Origin: Azolla caroliniana
Taxonomy: Eukaryota; Polypodiophyta
DNA: 64,000 bases
Reading direction: 5' to 3'
Assembly (NCBI GenBank): GCA_043228905.1
Contig: JBHGNT010000013.1
Location: forward strand, 12,090,001-12,154,000
The notes under the pieces are model-generated. The model did no database searches. It saw nothing but the letters and a program-made list of their open reading frames with translations, and had not been told where the DNA came from. Position 1 is the first letter of the stretch; every line of letters begins with the position of its first letter. Both the position numbers and the translations under genes were made by a program. Shown in pieces: positions 1-10,167 of the stretch.

Positions 1-2
1 CC

Positions 3-485
3 ATCGAAAGGACGATCGCCTCATGGGTAGCGATACCGTGGGAGAACGAGATGAGCCGAGAAGAGTTATTAGCGGCACGGATAAGGCAACTTGAAAGAAG
101 ACCTGAAGATTTAGAAAAAGCGCGAAAGATGATGAAGGCAGCCCGAGTAAAGAACAAGGTTCGGTTCGACAACACGCATCAACTTCGTCCCAAGAAGATT
201 GAAGAAGGGGATTGGGTTTTGGTTTACGACAACACTCTTGACAATCAACACAATACAACAAGGAAGTTCGCAAGAAGATGGTTTGGGCCGTATGTGGTGA
301 CAAGTGCCAACGATAATGCCACATACCACCTTGCGGAACTAGACGGATCAAGGTTAGCCGTACCCATTGCGGGAAAAAGAGTAAAGATTTTCAAGAAAAG
401 ACAAGACAAGGATCTTGACCCTGATTACCTCGACGATGAACATAACAGGGCGGATGAAAATGAAGACATGGAGGAATCTAATTGA
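3..485 (+). pseudogene. Ty3/gypsy integrase C-terminal fragment
   Basis: An open frame enters from the left edge and ends with TGA at 483-485 (about 160 codons visible). It contains the pattern RKFARRWFGPYVVTSAN, the GPY/F module found C-terminal to the DDE core of Ty3/gypsy integrases, where it helps bind DNA and chromatin. A basic run (GKRVKIFKKR) and an acidic tail (DPDYLDDEHNRADENEDMEE) follow. No catalytic core is visible because it lies upstream of the window. It belongs to the element whose 3' LTR starts at 558. Whether the whole polyprotein is intact cannot be judged. Confidence 0.8.
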
Positions 486-557
486 TCATCGTAGCCGAAA
501 TCTCACTTTCTCTCTTCTTGGCACGTACCGGAGGACGTGCGGTTTGGTGGGGGTGGA

Positions 558-1621
558 TGTCATGAAGATTTTCGGCAATAGTGTGAAAATCCCATAAAAC
601 GTACAAAATCGACTATAAATCACATAATACAATAATTGTGAAGATAACATTTTAAATAAATTTAATATCTAAGTACAAAATGATGGAGGTTTCGAATGCA
701 ATTTATTACACGAGAAACGGACAACTAAATGTCAAGATATGAGGGTATAAAGTTTGTGAAAGGAAAAGAGAAAATTGTGAGATATCCCACATAGGCACGA
801 CAAATACGGCTCTCATCATATATAAGGTGGAGCAAAAGATATTATCTTTATGTCTATGTGTGGAGCATAGAGAGTTCAAGGTAACTTGAACTAAGAGTGG
901 AGGTGGGCTAGCTACTCGTAAAGGGTTTTGGCCAACCAAAACCGGACCGGCGATGGAGCCGGTGATCCGGCGGCATCCGACGCTAGTGAGACACCAGCAT
1001 CCGACGGCAATCCGGCACCGGTAACCGACGACATCCGGCGACTAGATAAATAAATGTATAAATATATATACATATATACATATACAAGGAGGGCAAGTAA
1101 GGATTCAAACCTTGTACCTCCAAGTTAAAAATCAATTGGCTTACCATTAAGCCATGCTATTTAGTTGAAATTATATTTCTATCATTGTACTTTTACATGT
1201 AAATTCTCATACATGAGAGCTAAAATGAGTGACATGGTTATCATGCACCACATGTAATACATAAGCGCCAAATGGCAAACATGCAATTTATGCATGTCTT
1301 GTACCCTCACATGCATCATATGCATGAGAGTATCTATAAAAGAAGGAAGGGGGAGGAGAAAAAACACGTTTTTTTTTATGAAAATTAAGAGGAAGAAATT
1401 CGTTATGAAATTGATCGTGTAACTTGTTTCTTAAATCTAAAGTTAAAAGTTCAATCAATCTCTCTCAATCGTGTAATCTCAACTTCTCTCTTTCCCAATC
1501 TATCTTAAGTACTTTCTCGCTAAAGCTTGCGCCAAAGCTTGTACCGACTTTGAATCCTTCCGGTTCAGAACCCCGACGGTTCCGCCTCACGATCCGTGCG
1601 TAGTGACGGATCTTCACGACA
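558..1621 (+). repeat. 3' LTR of the left-edge Ty3/gypsy element
   Basis: The LTR starts TGTCATGAAGATTTTC directly after a polypurine tract and ends in CACGACA, giving 5'-TG...CA-3' termini. The start matches the gypsy LTRs at 48134, 50709 and 55174 (TGTCGTGAAGA...). The end shows the family's 'ggttccgcc...cgcgta' region. A TATA-like box (tctataaaag) lies near 1333. At 1064 bp it is longer than its 681-689-bp relatives, partly because it contains a tRNA-like segment (1085-1158) and TA-rich repeats (about 1045-1085). Its 5' partner is outside the window. Confidence 0.75.
1085..1158 (-). other. tRNA-derived segment with pol III A and B boxes inside an LTR
   Basis: Read on the minus strand, 1154-1138 gives TGGCTTAATGGTAAGCC, which fits the tRNA A box, and 1111-1101 gives GGTTTGAATCC, close to the B-box consensus GGTTCGAATCC. 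Their spacing suits a tRNA. I see no complete cloverleaf or acceptor stem, so this is a tRNA-derived or SINE-like relic, not a tRNA gene. A similar segment sits in the solo LTR at 2097-2169. Confidence 0.45.
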
Positions 1622-3335
1622 ACGTGCTCAATTCTTCAGTTGTAAGCAGGTCTTTTGATTTGCTTGAGTTCTCAATTGATAGTATATTTGGGTCGTTTGT
1701 CAATACTTTGGCCGAAGAACTGATGTAGTTGATCTCCTCTTGTCGGCCACTCTTCTGCTCGGCTCCCTAAGCCTTATCGTTTTTGGCCTTTAGTGCATGA
1801 CAATCGGCTTTTATGTGTCCGGGTTTCTTGTAGTAGTTGCAGACTTGATTATCCTGGGACTTGCTCTGACTTCGTTGATTATTCAACTACCATGAAGAAC
1901 TTCTTCCACGGTTGTTCGATCAGTCGATCGAACCTTGTACTACGTTGTCGTAGTGTAATTCGCACACTACGTGAAAATTTGCATTTTTGGTCTCTCCGGA
2001 TAGGACATGGAGTACTCGGTGAGAACTGGATGAAGAAGGCCGGTGAGAGTCTCTCACCGGATGAAGAGACATATTTGTAAATAGAAGAAAGTATAAATAT
2101 ATATATTACATGCATAAGGCAAAATTCGAACCTTGCACCTCCATGTTTATAATGTAAAGCCTTACCATACACTAACATATCATTAGTGTTAAAAAAAGTA
2201 AACGTCCCACATAGAAAGGTAAGTTCACGCTAGAATAAACTTTAGTTAGAAGAAAACGCATGATAAAAGAAAAAGCTACGCATGCACATGTAGCGTGCAT
2301 GAACACCATAATCGATAAAAACGCATCAAGTTAGAAAAGGTAGGATCACTTTAGAAAAAGCATGTTAGAGAAAGCATAGAGTCTATCTATAGAAAAAGCA
2401 TGGATTGTTAAGACTCTCTCATCACTATATAAGGATGAGGAGCACAATATAATAGGGGGGGGTGTGGAATATTTGGAAATTGGATATATTTCCTAAAACA
2501 CGAATTAATACAATATAATTGTGGGATTCACAAGTTTTTAATATCTCTCTTTTAATCCAATTTTTTATTCTTATCTTAATATTGAATAATCTAATACAAT
2601 AGACTCGTGGGATTCACGAGGTTTCTTTATCTCTTTCTTAAAATCTATTTATATTCTTATTAACCTTAAAACTCTCCTCCTCCTAGTTCAAAACCCCAGT
2701 GGTTCCCACCCAACTCACGCAACGATCCGGAGCTGAAAGGCATGACAACGTAAGAGTTGTTGGCTGAATCGTTAGCAAACGATTTTCTCCGAGCTGCTTC
2801 AGTTAGAATTGCACTTGTGACTGAGGAGTACTTAACGGCAACTGTCAATGCATTGCACACGGTTGTAACGAAAGTTTCCCACGAGGGAGGGAGACTACTC
2901 ATGAGTAGCATTGCTTTTAGTTCATCCTAGATAATTGTCTTTGGGCCAAATTTTGGGAGCTTAAGCTTTCGTACTCGTTCAGGTGTGCCTGGACCGAGTC
3001 AGACTCTTTCATCCAAAGGTTATAAAGGCGCCGAATAAGATATGTCTTGGTGGCGGGGACCTTCTTTTCGAAAGTGTCTGAAAGTGTCTTCCATAGTTGG
3101 AAGGCAGTCGAACACGATTACACCGTGAAGTACATAGACTCCGATAGGTGCATCCGAATGGTGGCTCGGACGATTCTGTCGAGCTTTTCCCATTTAAGCA
3201 ACTTGTATCCTTCTGGAGGGTCTACATTCTCAATGGGGTCAATTTGCCCCTTGACTACTAAATAGTCATGCATCTACTCCTTCCAGAAGTTGAACTTCGA
3301 TCCGTTGAACTTCCTTAGACTCATTTATGATGAGC
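1622..3335 (-). pseudogene. Ty1/copia gag, broken, minus strand
   Basis: Minus-strand translation of 3335-2748 and 1887-1622 gives a copia gag (UBN2-like) with stops and frameshifts. It includes the segment LMSSLPPSWETFVTTV near 2910-2860, typical of copia gag. After the inserted solo LTR, the zinc knuckle appears near 1835-1795 as CNYYKKPGHIKADC. The second cysteine is tyrosine, so the CX2CX4HX4C finger is broken. Gag packages the element RNA in cytoplasmic particles; this copy cannot. Confidence 0.65.
1888..2747 (+). repeat. Solo LTR of the Ty3/gypsy family
   Basis: The start (TACCATGAAGAACTTCTTCC) resembles TGTCGTGAAGATTTTCGTCC of the gypsy LTRs. The end (ccagtggttcccacc...cacgcaacg...gcatgaca) resembles their 3' ends. 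It splits a minus-strand copia gag whose codons continue on both sides. The termini are mutated (TA instead of TG) and I could not define a clean target duplication, so boundaries are approximate. A tRNA-like segment (B box GGTTCGAATT at 2132-2123, minus strand) lies within. Confidence 0.55.
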
Positions 3336-4221
3336 CGGATGTTGAAGCCATCTGTGTTGGTATAATAGACTTTGTCCGGAGTTAGCTACGAACTGTGATG
3401 GAGTGCAGCAGCTTGGCTCACTCTATGCCGTTCTAGCCGAAGTTGAACACAACTCGTGTTGATTACGAATATCAATGAATCATGTTTGGAGTGACTACTG
3501 TCAACTGAATTAGTCGAGTTGAACCCGAATTTGATGATTCGATTTTTCTTGAAATTTCTCAACATGGATTATATGCAATACTCTAGGCCGATCCAATTTC
3601 AGTTAACTACAGAGATGAGAGGGACGGATCCGACCAGTCCTCCCGAATGTCGTTCAGTTGAATGAAACATAGATTGGGGTTGCCCCTGGAGTCGTGTTTG
3701 CTTCAAGTGACTACGACGAGTAGGAGAAAAGCGTCAGATGACCCATTCGATTTCCGCCTAGCCAAGTGAAGCAACGATTTGGCCTAGTCAACATAGAAGT
3801 CTCACTCCGAGCGGCTATGATCACATAACCAAGAGTGACCTAGAACAATAGAGAATGTGTAGACTTTGTCACGTTTCTCTTTGTGTAAACACTCTTGTTG
3901 TAGGTTGCCTGTCGAGATCAGCTAAGATCATCAGGATACACAAACGAGAGTTGTCTATGGAGACTAGATAGAGGGCGACAACAGAATCAAACAGACGACC
4001 AAGCTTTGATACTAGATGTTGGGAACACCGCCATCTAAGGCGGAACAAGATCGACACTCTTGTTCTATAAGCTCGTATAAGATCGTCAATAGATATGGCG
4101 TGGTCACCATCCTTTTTTCAACAAATGTTTTTGTTGACATCCCCATTGATCACTTCGATTTCGTTACGTAACGAAATGCTCATAGCCACAATGATGTTGA
4201 GAATGTAGGGCATGACCCACT

Positions 4222-4500
4222 ATTGAATATGGGCTTCTAATGGACGTATTCACACTGTGTCCTTTTTGTACACACTAGGCTTAGGCTATTTATGTAAATA
4301 GTGAGAAGGGCAGTTGCCCTAAGTTAGTCAATATATATAAACTGACTTTGTAACCCAGTTAGGGGTTGTTTCTTTAAGTTGTAATATAGTCTTTACATTG
4401 GGCCTAACTCTCTCTCTCTCTTTGGTGTACTAGTTGTATTGTTTATCTTTGCTGCGATAGATGTTATGCACAAAAATCTGAGGACGGCCACCAAGATCCT
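4222..4500 (+). repeat. Fragment of a second copia-type LTR family
   Basis: The sequence from TATTGAATATGGGCTTC to the CT-rich stretch near 4420 closely matches the LTR fragment at 45172-45338, and the inverted copy at 43112-43318. All share a start like TGTYGAATA, the motif 'TATTCACA', and 'agggcaRttgccc'. No coding region is attached. The right end is uncertain. Confidence 0.55.
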
Positions 4501-4669
4501 CTCCCCGAAAAGGACAACATTCGATATAGAAATCACATAATAACTAATATACACATATGTATATTTATCACATATATACAATCAATTACGTATACACATG
4601 ACGACATATGCATATATTAAAAAAATCGTAACATCAAATAGCTAATAATGATGTAAGTGAGATATGTAA

Positions 4670-4915
4670 TCGAGGTATATAACCTCTACACACACGAAAC
4701 ATCCAAAAATAAAGGTTAATCGTAATACGCAATTGACCTCTTACGCATACAACACCAAACGCGTATCATTTACTTAGAAATCGAGGTATTGACCTCATAT
4801 GCAAACGTAACATATGTATGTGAACGTAATACGCAATTGAGGTATTAACCTCGTACGCATACGACACTAATCACATCTTAAATATATGTCAAATGAGGTA
4901 TTGACCTCATACACA
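4670..4915. repeat. 56-bp tandem repeat carrying a GAGGTATTGACCTC palindrome
   Basis: The palindromic motif GAGGTATTRACCTC occurs at 4783-4796, 4839-4852 and 4895-4908, exactly 56 bp apart. A variant lies at 4672-4686 and a half-decayed copy at about 4728-4740, both roughly in phase. Each unit also contains 'acgcaT/Atacg' and 'acgtaa'. The array holds about five degenerate units in AT-rich DNA between LTR debris and the TAF7 promoter region. No coding potential is visible. Confidence 0.7.
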
Positions 4916-5162
4916 TATGTAAACGTTTTATACAACCAATTAATTACCACTACAACATCATTGAATCTATGCAAGATGATGAAATGAAGATAGTCAAAAG
5001 ATGATGAAATGAAGGTAGCCAGGCAAGTTCACACTTGGCCTAATGGGTTGTCTCAATCCCGAGGATTAAAAGTAATCCTCCCCTTCTTTACAATCTCGTT
5101 TAACCCTCACACTTATCCACGTGTATAGAATACTACGGTAAATTCTCACCACAGGATATTAT

Positions 5163-5426
5163 ATGGTCATGCTCGTAACATTATCAATGCAAAAACCATC
5201 GAGTGTCGGAGAGAGTGGACACCATTGCTTGGTCCCCATGTTGCTAATAAAAAAGCATCGGGAGGGATCACTATCGACTCTCAATTGGCACATAACTTGC
5301 TCATTCGGTCGCACTACAAGTGCTCTCTACTTTGATGGCATTCCGAACTCTATCCTTCTTTTCCAAAGCCCACTCCTTCATATAGTGTCAAAAGGTTTTC
5401 ATGAAGTCTACGAAACAACAATATAA
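5163..5426 (-). pseudogene. LINE reverse transcriptase fragment (degenerate)
   Basis: The minus strand from about 5426 reads LYCCFVDFMKTF followed by a stop. This matches the RT segment '[17 protein letters not shown]' of the LINE at 24060-24347 and '[18 protein letters not shown]' at 10893-11168. The rest is too decayed to follow. It ends at a poly-C run about 300 bp upstream of TAF7. Confidence 0.5.
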
Positions 5427-5435
5427 CATTCCCCT

Positions 5436-5457
5436 CCCCCCCCCCCCCCCCCCCCCC
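5436..5457. repeat. Homopolymer run of 22 C
   Basis: An uninterrupted (C)22 tract follows cccct at 5431-5435. On the minus strand it is poly-G and could form quadruplex-like structures. It lies about 300 bp upstream of the TAF7 start codon, between LINE debris and the microsatellite-rich leader. The exact length in the genome may differ because such runs are prone to sequencing error. Confidence 0.9.
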
Positions 5458-5608
5458 GTCTTAAAGCCGAATTTCTTCTATCGGAGGGAGGAGGGAGGGA
5501 CGCGTGTGACACATACAAGCTGAGTTAAAAGAAAACATGAGGGCATTTTTGGGAAATAAGAAAAACTACTCAGCCTCGCCCCCTTTGCCTCTCTCCGTCC
5601 TTCTCTCT

Positions 5609-5720
5609 GTATACATACATACATACATACATACATATACGTACATACATACTGATACAGCAGAACAATACTTCTGCTTCTGCACCCCTTCTCTGTCTCT
5701 GTCTCTGTCTCTCTCACCAT
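5609..5720 (+). repeat. (CATA)n and CT-rich microsatellites in the presumed TAF7 leader
   Basis: An imperfect CATACATA run (about 5609-5650) is followed by a (CTGT/CT)n stretch (about 5690-5715), ending some 40 bp before the TAF7 ATG. CT-rich leaders are common near plant transcription starts. I cannot place the start site or a clear TATA box. Confidence 0.6.
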
Positions 5721-5757
5721 TCACCATTCACCATCTCCCCAGGTGTTGTCGATTTGG

Positions 5758-5896
5758 ATGATGGTGGAGGAGCATTTCATCCTCCGTGTTCCACCCTCTG
5801 TTGCTGAGCGCCTGGAGCGGGTGTTGAACGAGGTTCCATGTTCCCCCCAAGATCTCGACATCGACCTCTCCTTCATCGGTCAGTACACCATTATCT

Positions 5897-5928
<32 letters not shown>

Positions 5929-8362
5929 TCTTTCTCAGAGCTTTCACAAGAAAAAAAGGGAAGAAATTATAAACCTTTATACACTGCAAGACTTCTGGTC
6001 GCATGCCATCTAATGATCACATTGAAACAATTTCTACCAAACCGAAGATCTCTTTCAAGAGTAAGTCCAATACAGTTGCGTCATCTTTCATTGTCTTTTG
6101 TTATGAGCTTGGAAAAGAAATGAAACGGAGTCAAAATATTCTATCAGAGAACTAGAATGCTTTATTATGCTAAAAGGTTTAAAGTATCCATTCATCTTTC
6201 CTGGATTCATGAAAAATCAAGATAGAATGGTATTCCTCTCTGAATCATATTCACATGTCGATGTCAAGAGGTTTTACGTGTGTAACATGGTGTCTTAACT
6301 GTTTAGGAAATTTAGATCCTTTGCTTTTGTCATTAAAATTTTGAATCCATTTATGATAAAACTTCTATTTTAGTAATCTATCGTAAGAATTGTAGGAAAG
6401 AGAGAAATATAATTCCAGTAAACTTGTAGGAAGACTGCGTGAAAGATGTATTTGAAATGGCAGTTACTGGACAGTCTTTCAGCATTTTGGTTTTGTTAGA
6501 TATTTGTATTTGATGGATTGGCAACATTGAATTTCTTCAGTTGTAGTCTTGTATGGTTTTGGATCTTTGGTCATAGTTTCTTTCATCCCTAATATCTTCT
6601 AGGAATTCTTCCTTATAATTGAGTATCAATGCCTCTACATAGGATCATGACCTTTGATTCCTTTTTCGTCAGGTGTGATTGAGGTTATTTTTAACATGCA
6701 TCATACGTAGAATTTATATGATTGAGATTTAGATGTCTATCAATACTTTGCAATATGATGAGATGTGTATTATTTGTTACTTCTCGAAGTCCTCTGATTC
6801 ATCTTCCTTGGATAGAACTTGGTATTGAAGCTTCAATCTTTACTTTGATATCTTTAGGTAATGGTAGTAATGCAATCTGCTGTGCCGGATATAAATATAG
6901 GTATAGATAGTACGGTGATCTATGCTGAAGCTCAGCGGAGCAGACAACAACAAACACCTTTTTCAAAAACATCAAAACGGTAGAGATAATATTTGAAAAT
7001 TAACAAGAACATACAGATAAGGAGCAAAGGAAAAAGAACAAAAAATATCAGGGCATGTTTTTACAGGGGAAAATGAAGTATTACATACTTGCTCACAACC
7101 TTTCTGCCTGCTTGCTTTGTACTAAAGTTATGTATATCTTGTAGCTTGTTAATAAATTTATTCTTAAGTGAGTATACTGCTCTTATTGCTACAACTGAAA
7201 CCATGTACAGTAAAGAATAAGTCTATTTTATTTTCTTTATTTGTTTTTTATTTTATATCAAGGATGCCAAGAGATTATGTCGAGTGCTCCATCATCCATT
7301 TATGAAGCTCCTATTTTGCTCCTCAAAAGCAAATGTATTTTGGGTTGCTTTTAGGTGACAAATGAATTTTCGTCTTTGTTTTTCAAAGAGTCATTCTAAC
7401 TATAAAAAGAATCATGCATTGGTACTTCTTAAGACTTAAAATGTTAGCAGGAGTATTTTTCAAAGTTGTGGCAATCATCTCAAATTTGACCTTGAGGGAA
7501 CAGAGACACAAATAGTTAAATTTGTATATATCATATCAAGTTTGTTAGGATTCTTATTAGATATTTATTATTGCAGAAGATGGAAGGTCAGGTTCATTTA
7601 AGATTGGCAATGATTCATTTCCAGCAGCTCTGTTGGATATGCCATGTGTATTAGAATCATATAAAACATACGATGATAATGTGCTGATAAAAACTGCAGA
7701 CATTGGTCAGGTATGGTGTTCTCAATGTGTATGACACCTTTGGTATAATCATACTAATGTGCTTGTTATGTATGTCATATTAATGTTCTCCTTATCTATG
7801 ACATCTAATATCTACAAAAATGGGATGCCACAGATGATCTTGGTTAGAGAGGAGAAAGATCCTGTTCCTGAAAACATTGAGTATAGGCATGGTCTCACAC
7901 CACCGATGCGTGATGCAAGGAAACGACGATTCCGAAGGGAGCCAGATCTGAATGTATTTTCTCTTTTGCTTTATAATTCAGCATTTATTTTTCTTATGTG
8001 TGTATTGCAAATCTTTTGGAAATCATGATACTCATACTATCAAGGCTATTATTGTTTTACAGCCTGAGGTTGTCCAGAAAGTGGAGCAAGATTTGATTAA
8101 TATCATGTCAGGAGGGACAGCACAAGATGTCGATATCCTTTCTATGACAGTATTTTATTATTATGGTGATGTTTTTCATGCAGTTTTTAAAGGTTGAGCG
8201 TTTCTCCTTGACATTCTTTTAGCACATGTTGAAGTTGTTGAGCAGGAAGAGGATGCTGATGATGAGGAGGAACCTATCCAGCCTTCTGCAAAGCCATCAT
8301 CCAGTTCTAAGAAGGGTGGCATTATTATGCATGAAAAGAGTGATTCAGATGACTATGACTAA
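5758..8362 (+). CDS. TAF7: TAF7, transcription initiation factor TFIID subunit 7 (five exons)
   Basis: TAF7 (TAFII55) is a TFIID subunit that contacts TAF1 and tempers its acetyltransferase activity during RNA polymerase II initiation in the nucleus. Exons: 5758-5878, 7577-7710, 7834-7953, 8063-8128 and 8246-8362, all with GT-AG introns (intron 1 is 1.7 kb), encoding 185 aa. Diagnostic segments in order: EEHFILRVPPSVAERLE (exon 1), SFPAALLDMPCVLESYKTYD then VLIKTADIGQ (exon 2), EYRHGLTPPMRDARKRRFRR (exon 3), VVQKVEQDLINIMSGG (exon 4), and an acidic/serine tail ending DSDDYD (exon 5). Plant TAF7 is about 200 aa, so this looks complete. ATG 5761 is also in frame. The exon 4/5 junction is the least certain: an AG at 8222 would shift the frame, so I used the AG at 8245. 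Confidence 0.9.
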
Positions 8363-8714
8363 GTTTACGATGTCGACTTATTAGAGCTCGCATTTCAGAT
8401 TGCATATACTTAACTAAATATGTACATATCAGTTGTAATGCTCTGAAGTAGAATCTGTGTATATTTTGTAAGTTTTGCTGCCATAAACATTGTTTTATGG
8501 GCTTACATCAATGACAACTCATCGAATGTGTGCCTTTTTATAACAAGGTGTACCTTGTTTTGAGCCGATGGTAGCAATACAAGATGGTTTGACATAGAAT
8601 TACTGTTTGCAATGAAGCATACGCAAGAATTCACAAAACAAGATTGATTGACAATATGATGTATCTGAATGAAATGTATTTGATTAGTGTTTGAGTAATA
8701 TATGATATAATTTA
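8363..8714 (+). other. TAF7 3' untranslated and downstream region
   Basis: AT-rich sequence follows the TAA at 8360-8362. Plausible plant polyadenylation context (TGTA-rich, 'gtatattttgtaag') lies around 8455-8500. No further gene is visible before the MITE at 8715. Confidence 0.4.
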
Positions 8715-9027
8715 GGAAAAAGTACTAGGATACCCTTGGAAGTCCGTCTATTTACCAGAATGCCCTTGGAAGTTCCAATTTTACCAAACAAGCCCTATGT
8801 CCAAAAAATTACACTTTATAAAGTAGTTATACATTCAAATCTACAAGCCTTATTTACCAAAGATGGAAGAAATTGACCCGAACTAGCCCTATTTATCAAA
8901 GATTTGAGTGTATAATTACTTTATAAAGTATAATTTTTTGGACATAGAGGTAGTTTGGTAAATTTGGAACTTCCAGGGGCATTTTGGTAAATAGACGAAC
9001 TTCCAGGGGTATCTTGGTACTTTTCCC
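8715..9027. mobile_element. Foldback MITE of Mutator (MULE) type with 9-bp TSD
   Basis: The left arm (GGAAAAAGTACTAGGATACCC...) and the right arm read in reverse (GGGAAAAGTACCAAGATACCC...) are near-perfect inverted repeats. They extend about 130-140 bp each around a short centre. The element is flanked by the 9-bp direct repeat TATAATTTA at 8706-8714 and 9028-9036. Long inverted arms with a 9-bp duplication fit a non-autonomous Mutator-like element. There is no coding capacity. It sits between TAF7 and the pseudouridine synthase gene. Confidence 0.85.
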
Positions 9028-9664
9028 TATAATTTAACATTTACTTCATATAGATTAGCATACATGTATATTATGATGCTATGTGTTATGGAAATGAAAT
9101 GATTCTATTTTCAACTAAGAATGGAGAACATTTGTATATTTGATTAATATACAAGGCATTGTTGTCAGGTGTATGTTTAATCTGTGACTAAATTTCAAAA
9201 TCTGGATACCTATGTGTACAATAATTGTATTTCTAAGAATCTTCTAGGGTGTTAGATTAGGTGAGAACATAGGTTGATGAAATAAGGTAGGGAGTAGTGA
9301 TGGGTCTAGATTGACCAATGAAGAATTGTTTGCACAATTATATGATCAACCAGACATCTTGAACCAAGAATAGTGTGTTAAAAGGTTGGCTTCGGAAGCA
9401 CTTGACATAACAAGGTTGAACGTCACGGTGATTAGTGTGCAGATCCAATTTCGATAAATCCTTCATGCATGTGGTCTCTTTGGCATTAACATGAAAGTAT
9501 ATTTCACCATGTGAAATTAACAACTCACCTTCCATGTCAAAGAGGTCATATGGTATGGGTGACAAAAAGTCACCTCGTGAGGGAGGGTAAGAGTGTGTGC
9601 TTGAAACAATGAGGAGAGGAGTCAAGGATTGTCTTTATACATAATACACAAGGTGCCCCGGTCT
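9028..9664. other. Intergenic stretch, no recognised gene
   Basis: A 95-codon minus-strand frame (9625-9338) is open but matches no family I recognise, and has no neighbouring exon or element structure. The remainder is AT-rich without visible features. Confidence 0.4.
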
Positions 9665-9897
9665 CAAGGACACATTTGTCAAGTTCGACGTAACCATGTA
9701 AAAGGTCGATTCGGTAGTGTCTCTGGACATCCTGGGAAGTCTCTGGGAAGAAAGTATCAAGACATTCAATCTGTGGTAATCAAGGACGCATTTGTCAAGT
9801 TCGACGTAACCATGTAAAAGATCGATTAGGTAGTGTCAGTGGACATCCTGGGAAATCTCCGGGAAGAAAGTATCAAGACATTCAATCTGTGGTAATC
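9665..9897 (+). repeat. 116-bp tandem duplication upstream of the pseudouridine synthase gene
   Basis: Two adjacent copies of about 116 bp (9665-9780 and 9781-9897) share long identical runs such as 'catttgtcaagttcgacgta' and 'agtatcaagacattcaatct', with only a few substitutions. The second copy ends about 90 bp before the start codon at 9987, so it probably lies in the promoter or 5' UTR. Confidence 0.8.
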
Positions 9898-9986
9898 AAT
9901 GTGGATGTGGACAGGGCAGGGCCTTCCTTGCTGGGAAGAGGTTGGTGGTATATGCTCTGTTCTCCTGACGACCTCTGCAAGACAAA

Positions 9987-10132
9987 ATGCTTCCAGTGGA
10001 GCTTTCCATGAAAACTTGTGTAGGCCTGACGATTAGTCCGGTAAGGACTGGAGCCTCGCAACCATGCCTTTGTATGCTCACTGAATCATCAGACTGTGTC
10101 GAAACAGTGAGGAACATTTCTTCTTCTTCTTC

Positions 10133-10167
<35 letters not shown>

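Larger units (their letters stand above)
1..1621 (+). mobile_element. 3' end of a Ty3/gypsy LTR retrotransposon (continues left of window)
   Basis: The piece contains, in order, the integrase C-terminus, a short 3' untranslated stretch, a polypurine tract (about 546-557) and a 3' LTR (558-1621). The stretch before the LTR resembles the equivalent stretch before the 3' LTR at 55174, including a shared run around 'gtgcggtt.ggtgggggYgga', so the two elements are related. The LTR end directly abuts minus-strand copia gag sequence at 1622, so the element inserted into an older copia copy. The 5' half lies outside the window. Confidence 0.85.
1622..4221 (-). mobile_element. Decayed Ty1/copia element, minus strand (LTR plus gag only)
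   Basis: Read on the minus strand, the element starts with LTR sequence ending CCCAACA at 4017. A degraded initiator-Met-type primer-binding site (TAGTATCAAAGC) follows, then gag. Gag is cut by a solo gypsy LTR at 1888-2747 and ends at 1622, where the left-edge gypsy element begins. No protease, integrase or RT is visible, so it is a truncated old copy. The right end (about 4221) is set only by the start of a different LTR fragment. Confidence 0.65.

Noticed and set aside
8129-8221. Extension of TAF7 exon 4 through 8195 with acceptor at 8222
   Set aside because: It would require an intron of about 30 bp, too short for a plant intron, and would add unrelated aromatic-rich residues.
9338-9625. 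Minus-strand 95-codon open frame
   Set aside because: No family, neighbouring exon, or element structure supports it; length is compatible with chance.
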